Of a DNA stretch of 64,000 nt, positions 39,601-47,736 are shown one piece after another. This DNA comes from Petrosia ficiformis (taxonomy: Eukaryota; Porifera; Demospongiae; Haplosclerida; Petrosiidae), in NCBI GenBank assembly GCA_947044365.1, contig OX345637.1, positions 11,993,076 to 12,057,075 of the forward strand. Direction: 5' to 3'. The translations under genes were made by a program, and so were the position numbers. A model generated the notes under the pieces. The model did no database searches, had not been told where the DNA came from, and was given only the letters and a program-made list of their open reading frames with translations. Positions within the stretch are counted from its first letter, which is position 1. Every line of letters starts with the position of its first letter.

Positions 39601-41766
39601 TAGTACATGCATGTAGCTATTATAATTGATTTGTCATGAAACAAATGTCGTCGCTCAGTCTGGAAGAGTGATACCACAGATTAAAGAGTGTGTGTAGCAT
39701 ACCTACATAACTCATTATTACATTATAGTCATAAAATAAGTCGTCATTCAGTCTGTAGTGATAATACCACAGTAAGTTAGGGAGTGTAACATGTGGTACG
39801 TGTAATTTAATTGTTGGTAACGAAGAGAATGTTGTTTACGATAGGAAGGCATACAGTACTTTATAATATAGGAATAGTCCTTTGTGGTATATCTTAAACA
39901 CACAAACTGTAAACAGTTCCAGGAATCAATATAGTTGTAACACCTCCTACATAATGATATGTGCTATCAATGTTATATAGCTTATTTCTTAATTAAACTT
40001 TCTGAGTTCCCAAGTGAGAATGTATTTGTATAACAGTATTACAGGGAAATTAATAGTTTGTTCTCTTCAGCTTCACTCCAAATGGTTTGTTGAGTATTAT
40101 ACAGTTTAAAATAAATATTATAATAATAATGCATAAGATAAACAAACTCCCAGGCTAGACTGAAAGATGAAGCAGCTGTAAACTGAACAAAAAGTACAAG
40201 GATAACATTATTCTCTTCATGGATTCATCTTACTCAAGTACATAAATGGCAAGTGACTGACTTTTCTGTCATTATTTCAGTATATATATATGATTTTATC
40301 TCATCATCAGCATGCACCCCACATTCTTAACAAATGAGATATATGTAGGTTAGCCCTTTTACTTGGACTGATTGATTATAGGTACATGGTGGGGAGTGTA
40401 GCTATATACATTTCTAGGAGTGTATCACTTCACCACGTTGAGTCAATAACACGTAGACTAAGCTATCTAAGCAATATTGGTACTTCTATCAGGCTTCATT
40501 ATACACCAGGTTACAAATTTAGTTGGTATATCATGGTGATGCAATATTAATATTCTATGTCATGTGACATAGCCAGAACTGATAAGTATGGTAACAGAGT
40601 GTACTAATAGTCAATATCATGTGACATAGCCATGCTACTGAGAACTATATAATATGATTTGTGTAATGCTCTCTTGGTTTAGATACTGAATACTATGATT
40701 TTAAGGTTTATACTTCTCCGTGACTATATATATGCTACATTACATTTGCCAGTGTAATCACATAATTATCTAGCCAGAATCAATCATTACAGGGCAGTTC
40801 ATTCTTTGGCATAAAACTGGAGCAGTGTCTAGTGTTTTACTTATGAAAGGTTGATGAAACATTCTCTGGGCCAGCTGTTTTATCTGGTCTATTACTGGAT
40901 TTCTATTGACATCTTTCATTTCTATTGTTAAGGTACTACTGTATCACATAGCACTCTTTCCTCTCTGACTTGTTATATTATTATTATTTTATATAATTAT
41001 CTCAACATATACTACTCACTTACACTGACAAGAAGATCAAGAGCATTGATCCTACTATGAACTATTTATTGATGGAGATAATCATTGTCATACAAACAAA
41101 ATGTTTGTGTACAGATTGATCAATAGCTACTATTATATATTTATAATGACATTAATTTTCACTACTGATGGATTGCCAGATCAAATATGGATTGATAGGA
41201 AAATTAAAGAAAACACCAGTTAGCTACAGGTCAATACTGAACAATAGATTCATTAACTGTTATTATATACGTTGAGGGTTATAGTTATCAGTTTGTGTGT
41301 GTTGTGTTATTCATACTTGTAACCAAAGTTTTGATGAGAAAATTGTCATGAAGATCAATGTCTATGGCTTCCAAAGACTCCACTGAACATTCATCATCCT
41401 TGATGAAATTGATTAGTGGATGTGTGGACAAGTAACAGTATGAGAACCTAAATCTACAAATGGTTTGGTAGAGAAACTACTTACAGTCTGCTTTAGTATC
41501 AACAGAAGACCAATATATTATGACATCCTTATCTGCTTCTCACTCCATTTTAATTCTTTATCACTCATACAGAATACAGTGTGGTTACATTCTTACCATT
41601 CACTCCTCAATCTTTCTGCAAACAATAAATTCAGTACTAATTTTAAATTTGAGTTGTTTGTCAATATGTACAAAATACCAACAAGTTGCTCTTAAAAGTA
41701 AGACTGAGAAACATTTCCATACAATATATTTAAAGTGTTGTATATGAATTAATGTTTAGCTATACA

Positions 41767-41787
41767 CATTATCCTTTATATAATTAT

Positions 41788-41845
<58 letters not shown>

Positions 41846-41875
41846 ATATAATATAAAATTATATTATATATAATT
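41767..41875. repeat. (TA)n microsatellite
   Basis: About 100 bp of nearly pure TA, immediately 3' of the minus-strand gene ending at 41878. Confidence 0.95.
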
Positions 41876-41877
41876 AT

Positions 41878-42513
41878 TTATAGGATTATACAGCTGTTAT
41901 TGGTTCTACGTGGATTTCGGTATACGTAAGTATGTCGCCTCGGAGCTGGAGTTTCCGGAATGTGCAGCTGATAACGTTTCATCTTGAACTCAGCACTCAA
42001 ATTGTTGTTATCTTCATGCATCCATAGACGTCGACGTGATTCAAAGTGAGCCTCCAGACGAACATAGTATATTTCAATGAGAGGTTCATCCCAATTGGGT
42101 ATTCTAACAAAGCCAAATTCCTGAAAGCATTTATCAGCACTCCTTGTCCCACTAAATACTGTAAGAAAGCTGGTAACTGGCACATTTCTATCATCCATAA
42201 TACCTTGAAGATCACTCACAACACCGCTCTCAATCAAGTCCATCGCCGGTTTTGGTAAGAAGCTGGTGAGCTTATCTCTCACCGTAATGTTTTCTGAAAC
42301 CCTTCCAGAAGTAGCGATAGTCCAATAGTCTTTCTGTTCGTTGCTGTCAACTTCAGTTAGACTGGGAAGCTTTTCAGCTTGATCGACAGCATAATTAAAT
42401 TGCTCCAGTTGATTTCCGACTGTATGTTGTACCAATTTGGACTGCACTTCAAGCAGTTTCTCTTCGCGTCGAGAGTTCCTAGCTAGTTGCCCTTCAGGAA
42501 CCACGGAGTGCAT
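41878..42513 (-). CDS. Orphan module protein C with C-terminal CaaX box
   Basis: Intronless, 211 aa from the ATG at 42513; an upstream in-frame GTG is not a credible eukaryotic start. I do not recognise a known domain. It shares a module with the two genes at 43203-45393: TSFLPKPAMDLIESG corresponds to DAILPSNIM/KAILPKSTF, and EIYYVRLEAHFESRRRL to EVYYVKIEAKFSSHGRF. It has a helical, charged N-terminus, no signal peptide and no membrane segment. The tail is basic (RRHTYVYRNPRR) and ends CIIL, a textbook CaaX motif, where final Leu favours geranylgeranylation. It is probably anchored at the inner face of a cellular membrane. A TA microsatellite abuts its 3' end. Confidence 0.75.
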   Translation of the reverse strand: MHSVVPEGQLARNSRREEKLLEVQSKLVQHTVGNQLEQFNYAVDQAEKLPSLTEVDSNEQKDYWTIATSGRVSENITVRDKLTSFLPKPAMDLIESGVVSDLQGIMDDRNVPVTSFLTVFSGTRSADKCFQEFGFVRIPNWDEPLIEIYYVRLEAHFESRRRLWMHEDNNNLSAEFKMKRYQLHIPETPAPRRHTYVYRNPRRTNNSCIIL

Positions 42514-42591
42514 TTTTTTTTTCACCGCAGTTGTTGTTAGCTGATTTTATGCTATTGTCAAAGTAATCATATAGACACACCCTAGAATTTA

Positions 42592-42627
42592 GTCTCGTCC
42601 CGGCCGCACCTGGGACCCGGACAAGAC
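42592..42627. repeat. 36-bp TA-flanked hairpin
   Basis: GTCTCGTCCCGG faces CCGGACAAGAC, with TA on each side (42590-42591 and 42628-42629). It is a minimal relative of the GTCT-ended MITEs. From 42630 to 43200 I see nothing else. Confidence 0.6.
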
Positions 42628-43202
42628 TATTTTGGCAAATCTTTCGTTCAATCAACTTTAAACAATGTTGTTCATATTTATTTATTCAAATCATTTAACT
42701 ATATGAACAGTATAACTGTATTTTTGTATATTTAAATACTGCAGTTCGTCAAGAGCAAGAATCTAGGGTTCAGAGAGGAATCTCTGATTTTTCTGGTCTA
42801 TCCTGAAAAGGGTCCTGATGGCACTATAGAGTCTTTGCCTTTTCATGTACTCTGTCTACTGGGTTCTGCAAAAGCAGTGCAACACCAGTCTTTGTACACA
42901 GATTCTTAGTGAAACTGAATTATAATTAAGATATTTATTTAAGTATGTGATGGGACATGAAGTAGTGCTATCTTCAAAAGATATAATTGGACTGGCTAAG
43001 ATGGATGCATGTGCGTGCCCCCATGAAATAAGTTCCCCATTCAATCAGTGCTGTACACATTAAGGTTATGCACATTCGTTTAATTAATGATAATTGTTTT
43101 TTAACTAACGTATGTTGTATATATGTAGCAAAATTGTTTTTGGGAAAAAAATAAAAATAATTAATAATTTTAAGGAGATTATAATTCTAGCATGCACTTA
43201 GT

Positions 43203-44594
43203 CTATGGACTATAATGAGCCCAAATAAAATCACTCTCCACTTGGTCTACATGAGTCCCACATGCACCAGCAACGCTAAGTATGTGACTTTGCATACACT
43301 GTTTTATTGCTGCACCATGTTTTAAACCTTCCTTAAGGAGCTTTTGAATCTCTTTATCAGCATTGTTTAAGGAATCAAATGAAATGGACTGTGGAATCAC
43401 CATGAACGAAGAAGAACGGCAAGTCCCTGAAATTGTTGCTGAAGGAGTGTCACGCAATGCTTCTTGTGTTTGCTGTATTCTAATGTGGAAAACATCAAAT
43501 GTAAAGCTTTCCCAATTTGACAACAACATAAAAAAACCTTCAACACATTTGGAGCCACTCGTAACAATTTCAACAGTGAAAAGTTTTCTGAGAGCAGGGT
43601 GTGGGTCACCTTCATGATTCAAAAGCGAGACTATCGTAGGTATTAATCCATGGGTGGATTTAGGTAAAACCTTCCTAAGAACTTTATCCACAGCAACACT
43701 GATATCTCCTTCATGATCATCAAGTGTAAGTGCATCTGACTTATTGTCTTTATTTGTACACCGAAGTGAAGTTCCATACCCTTTGGCTTGTTTATGTACA
43801 TAATCGTAACGATCTGAAGGAGATTGTGGCAAACTGTGAGTAAGCCAACTATGAACAAACACAACAGCTTTTTTAGCTTCGAGCATTGACTTCGAGTCCT
43901 GTAGGTCCTCCAAGTATATGACGGCAGATTTAGTCATCTCAGGTAAATATTCTGAATTTGAAATTGCTTTATAATTGGTGTCAAAGCCTTTCTTGAGGAC
44001 GTTTTTAATCCATTCTTTAGCATCTTTTTCCTTTTGCATAACAGCAACTAGTATAGGCAGTATTATCGTGAATGAAGAATAGTAGCAGATTCCAGAAAGT
44101 TTCCATGTCGTAACAGGTTGATGCATAAAACGTTGAGTAGTTTCTCGTTTTTGCTGTATCTTGATGTTGCATATTTCCAATGAAGAGCCCTCCCAGTTAG
44201 ACAATAGCATAAAAGTACCTTCTAACTTCAAGGAGTCAGGTTCGTCACCAGGAATTACATTTAGAAGTTTCTCAAGAGCAGGATGTTGTACGTCTTCACC
44301 ATTCAAAAGCGAGACTATCAAAGGTATTATTTCAAAAGTAGATTTAGGAAGAATTGCCTTGAGCACTACATCCGCTGCAGCATGGATGCTTCCTTGATGA
44401 TTTTGTTCACGTGTTGAGGTTTTGTCCAAGACGCAAAACGGGGCCTCTTGAGCTATTTTCAGTATATGATGATGGTAGCTCTCGGAAGGACATTTTGGTA
44501 TATTGCAAGTGAGTAGATGTTTAGCTAACAGAAGTGCTTTATTTTCATCAGACAACGAATCTTTTCCGTGGTACACCAGAACACATTCAGCCAT
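43203..44594 (-). CDS. Orphan module protein B with two tandem modules
   Basis: Intronless, 463 aa, ATG at 44594. No known domain is recognised. It is two copies of one ~200-residue module, about residues 1-225 and 236-440. Paired segments are KAILPKSTFEIIPLIVSLLN with RKVLPKSTHGLIPTIVSLLN, and FMLLSNWEGSSLEICNIKIQQ with FMLLSNWESFTFDVFHIRIQQ. Each ends in a helix like AKEWIKNVLKKGF / EIQKLLKEGLKHG. The N-terminus matches the divergent neighbour strongly (AKHLL-NIP, then APFCVLDKTS against APFLALDKSR). There is no signal peptide or clear membrane span, so it is likely intracellular. It shares a 163-bp promoter region with the gene at 44758. Confidence 0.8.
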   Translation of the reverse strand: MAECVLVYHGKDSLSDENKALLLAKHLLTCNIPKCPSESYHHHILKIAQEAPFCVLDKTSTREQNHQGSIHAAADVVLKAILPKSTFEIIPLIVSLLNGEDVQHPALEKLLNVIPGDEPDSLKLEGTFMLLSNWEGSSLEICNIKIQQKRETTQRFMHQPVTTWKLSGICYYSSFTIILPILVAVMQKEKDAKEWIKNVLKKGFDTNYKAISNSEYLPEMTKSAVIYLEDLQDSKSMLEAKKAVVFVHSWLTHSLPQSPSDRYDYVHKQAKGYGTSLRCTNKDNKSDALTLDDHEGDISVAVDKVLRKVLPKSTHGLIPTIVSLLNHEGDPHPALRKLFTVEIVTSGSKCVEGFFMLLSNWESFTFDVFHIRIQQTQEALRDTPSATISGTCRSSSFMVIPQSISFDSLNNADKEIQKLLKEGLKHGAAIKQCMQSHILSVAGACGTHVDQVESDFIWAHYSP

Positions 44595-44757
44595 TTCAGA
44601 TTTAATTAAAAAACACGATTTCCTTTCTGCAAAGCGACAGGTCCTTTTAAATTACTTGCTCACGTGACATATGATATAATTAAATTTTCACGCACTGCTA
44701 TAAATAAGTGGTATATACGACGATCTGAAGGCAACGTCTGCGTCTCGAGCCATCACT
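44595..44757. promoter_or_regulatory. Bidirectional promoter with TATA and E-box
   Basis: The 163-bp spacer between two divergent paralogous genes holds CACGTG at 44661-44666 (E-box, USF/MYC/TFE class) and TATAAATA at 44699-44706. The TATA is ~50 bp before the plus-strand ATG and oriented for it. Arrangement suggests co-regulation. Confidence 0.6.
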
Positions 44758-45393
44758 ATGTCCTTAGTTTTGATCTGTATTGTTCCATCAGAGAGAGAAA
44801 TTGCAAGTCTATCTGACGTTGGGCTAGCATTAGTGAGAGCCCAACAACTATTGACTAAAGGGATTCCGTGTGGAGAAGATCAGGAGGAGGAAAGGTTCGA
44901 TTATTTTGTCAGAAAAGCATCTGCAGCTCCCTTTCTTGCACTAGACAAATCCAGATCTGATAGTAGGCATTGGCATCAAGCAGGAATAAATGTCGAGCAA
45001 GCTCTGGATGCGATATTACCGTCCAACATTATGCGAACTGTTAAACAAAAACTTCCAGATATCCAAGCAATCATGCAGAGCACTGCAAAAACCACGCCCA
45101 AAAGCTTTTTCAAGGCGGTAAACGATGCTGGGGAGAGAAAAATCGTAGACTTTGCAATCATGCGATCACCAAGTTTTCAAGTCTCCAAGTTTGAAGTATA
45201 TTATGTGAAGATAGAAGCCAAATTCAGTTCTCATGGAAGGTTTGGAATCTACAGCACATCATATGACTTGTATGCAAAGTACTGTATCAATGAATACAGC
45301 GTTCTAACATCGTTTCTACTATCTGAAATGAAATTTGCCTCAGAGAAGTCACACGAAGAAATGGAGAAATGGCTCAAGAATACTGTACACTAA
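44758..45393 (+). CDS. Orphan module protein A, single module
   Basis: Intronless, 211 aa. One copy of the module found twice in protein B: a helical N-terminus (VRAQQLLTKGIP), APFLALDKSRSDSRHWH, DAILPSNIMRTVKQKLPDIQ, a predicted beta stretch KFEVYYVKIEAKFSSHGRF and a final helix EEMEKWLKNTV. The identities to B lie in the same order throughout, so common ancestry is clear by eye. Spacing to C is also conserved. It has no signal peptide, no membrane segment and no CaaX. The start at 44758 is the first ATG after the TATA box and begins MSLVLICIV. Function unknown. Its place in a small cluster of rapidly diverging paralogues resembles lineage-specific effector or immune families, but nothing in the sequence proves that. 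Confidence 0.8.
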   Translation: MSLVLICIVPSEREIASLSDVGLALVRAQQLLTKGIPCGEDQEEERFDYFVRKASAAPFLALDKSRSDSRHWHQAGINVEQALDAILPSNIMRTVKQKLPDIQAIMQSTAKTTPKSFFKAVNDAGERKIVDFAIMRSPSFQVSKFEVYYVKIEAKFSSHGRFGIYSTSYDLYAKYCINEYSVLTSFLLSEMKFASEKSHEEMEKWLKNTVH

Positions 45394-45399
45394 ATTATA

Positions 45400-46620
45400 A
45401 CTTGACTTTGACGATTTATATATGCATGGCTTATTTTTATATTGCACGTATATAATTATAATAATTGTATAATTATATATAATAATCTATGCATGATACT
45501 GAGAGTTATTAGAAATCTGTTTTCATGTAACTGTTATCAATGTCATTGTTAATTTTATATTCTAACTGACTTTTGGAATCACAATTACCCATGTCATGCA
45601 TGTAGTAAGCATACTGATAGGTACAAGAATTTCACAATGCAGCCCCTTGTATACTTCGAAAAGTATAGGAGGTGCTGCGCTTACCTGACCGGCTATACAG
45701 TGAGTTTATTCTATATAAAATTATATTAGCAGAAGGTTGGTTTGGGAGGTTAGGAGCACTTATTCTACCACCCTCCCTCCCCACTTCAGAAGAGCATTTA
45801 GCCATCACTTTAGATGCACAATGGGTGTAGTCTTGTGTACCCAGTCTCAACCTACTATGATGAAGTAGTAGGTTGTGTCTGGTTATGCGAGGTATTTACG
45901 CTTATTAACATAAAGAAATACTTTTTAATGCAATATCATAAATTCATAATAATATGTATTATAATTAACTTTAACAAGTAAATATAATTGCCTCCATGTA
46001 GAATGTGCACAAGGGGTTAAACGATCAGTTCTGTCCATCTGTCTGTTTGTCTGTCTGTCTGTGTATCATGCAAAACATTTGGGAAAGTACTTGGTAATAA
46101 TTTAGACATAATTATTTAAACACATTAGATAGCTATAAATTAGTTGTATAAGTACAAAGGTATTTATACCTTACAGCAGCTATTACAGTTCATAATATCT
46201 GCAATTCCTAAGTTTTCTTATTATCAGGTCAGAGATGTCCACCATTGGTTATTCACAGCCTTCATAATATAATATAATGTGTTCACAATTCAGTATTGCA
46301 TAGAATACGTGTTCTCAGAACATAAAAGTTATATAGATTATAATGTATTTATAATTATTTACAGCTATGATATTAAAATTATGATAATTAGAATCATAAT
46401 TTATAAGCTACTTTATTAGAAACACACAGCAATATGTTGAGAAAAAAAGGCTTTGCTTTATTGATGCAGCACTCCCGGTCACATTAAAAAAAACAAGGTA
46501 AGTTAAGTGTGGTGATGGCACTCCATACACAATAAAGAATGAATTAGCTCATCAAAAATGATTCAGATGAAACAAAAACAAACAGTGGTGTACATATGGC
46601 ATGTATATAATTCTTGTTGG
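45400..46620. other. No gene seen; one hairpin
   Basis: AT-rich intergenic DNA. An inverted repeat at about 45838-45890 (CCCAGTCTCAACCTACTA facing TAGTAGGTTGTGTCTGG) is a relative of the hairpins at 22849 and 49561. A TCTG run lies at about 46035-46060. Confidence 0.5.
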
Positions 46621-46628
46621 AATTTAAT

Positions 46629-46898
46629 TAGGGCTGAGATTTTGAAATTGATTGTTACTAACTTCAAATCGATTGATAATCGATTAAAATTAGCGAAAGT
46701 AAACCAATTAAGTCAATTAATACAGGAAACTCCTTCCATTTGATGATCAAAAACTTGAGCTTCCTGTCACTGACATATTATCTGCTGTTGCATGCTTGAA
46801 AAGTATGTCTTCTGGAATAATTAGCATAATCGATATCACAGACTTATAATTGATAAAAGAATTTTCAATTGACTAATCGATTAATCATCAAAGCCCTA
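46629..46898. mobile_element. hAT-type MITE, 270 bp
   Basis: TAGGGCTGAGA at the left and AAAGCCCTA at the right, flanked by AATTTAAT / ATTATAAT (6 of 8 match). The interior matches the reverse complement of the element at 14428-14717 (ATCGATTA tracts, GATGATCAAAAA, AGCATGC). Confidence 0.6.
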
Positions 46899-47091
46899 AT
46901 TATAATGTTCTCTCATTTTACATTGTTAGTATACAAATGCATTTCTCATATCATTATTGTGGTATACATTAATTAGGCACACCTTATGGTTGTATGCTGG
47001 ATGTAAAACTAATAAACAACCTAACTGTCACATATACTGATTGAATATCCGTAACATGTGTAAATGCAAAAGTATCCCTATAAGGTAATCG

Positions 47092-47487
47092 TGGGTAACT
47101 CCAGACACGCCCAAACTTCGGACAGTTATATATACCTATTTTGTACTCGTTCTCAACAAAGAGCAGCATTACAATTACAATAGTTCTACTGTCACTAGCT
47201 ACACACATATGCTTGATAATGAGCATGATACAATGAGTATGCAATACATTATTATTCACACATACGCGATTCACACTAATAAGTAGTAGTGCTACTACCC
47301 ATTAGTGTGAATCGCGTATTTGTGAGTAAATAAAGTATTGCATACTCATTGTATCATGCTCATTTTCAAGCATATGTGTGTAGCTAGTGACAGTAGAACT
47401 ATTGTAATTGTAATGCTGCTCTTTGTTGAGAACGAGTACAAAAAATGTAAAACTGTCCGAAGTTGGGGCGTGTCCGGAGTTACCCCA
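47092..47487. repeat. Near-perfect 396-bp palindrome
   Basis: The two halves, meeting at about 47289-47290, are inverted copies with only a few differences along ~198 bp. Outer ends read GGGTAACTCC and GGAGTTACCCC; the centre reads GTAGTAGTGCTACTAC. There is virtually no loop. The mirror-image minus-strand ORFs at 46984-47274 and 47302-47589 arise from it and are not genes. RNA across it would form a long double-stranded hairpin. Confidence 0.92.
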
Positions 47488-47736
47488 AATTAGTAGTAGA
47501 GATGTGTTCTTACATCTGGACTGATCTGTTTGTCGAGCATGCCAGTCCAGACATGAATACTGAGATAATTGCTGGATTCTGTCGTTCAATTCTTCAAGGT
47601 TTCTTATTATGGGCTTGCCTATTCATTTTGACCTTTAATAGGGTCCTGGAAAAAGAGGGTCCTGGAATTTCATGACTCTGGGCGTACTTCCGTCACATTC
47701 CGTGTACGTTTGTTTGTATACTAACACTAATAGGTC

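Larger units (their letters stand above)
27500..41000 (+). repeat. Second, larger block of the degenerate tandem array
   Basis: A 13.5-kb run of the A-F units seen at the window start. Block A: about 27643, 29925, 33797, 37766 and 40155. Block C: 30926, 34640, 38395 and 40793. Long E: about 28346, 31345, 32506, 35297 and 39060. Short E: 29424, 32305, 33332, 37265 and 39645. F: 29491, 32391, 33417, 34384, 37355 and 39731. Spacing between A copies is about 2.3-4 kb, so units have gained and lost pieces. No frame is shared among copies and no gene is supported here. Later insertions are listed separately. Confidence 0.8.

Noticed and set aside
43363..44397. Plus-strand ORFs of 78-84 codons opposite the 463-aa gene
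   Set aside because: Antisense shadows; the minus frame shows internal protein repeats and paralogy, so it is the coding one.
46984..47589. Two minus-strand ORFs of 95-96 codons
   Set aside because: They lie on the arms of the palindrome and repeat each other; no independent coding signal.
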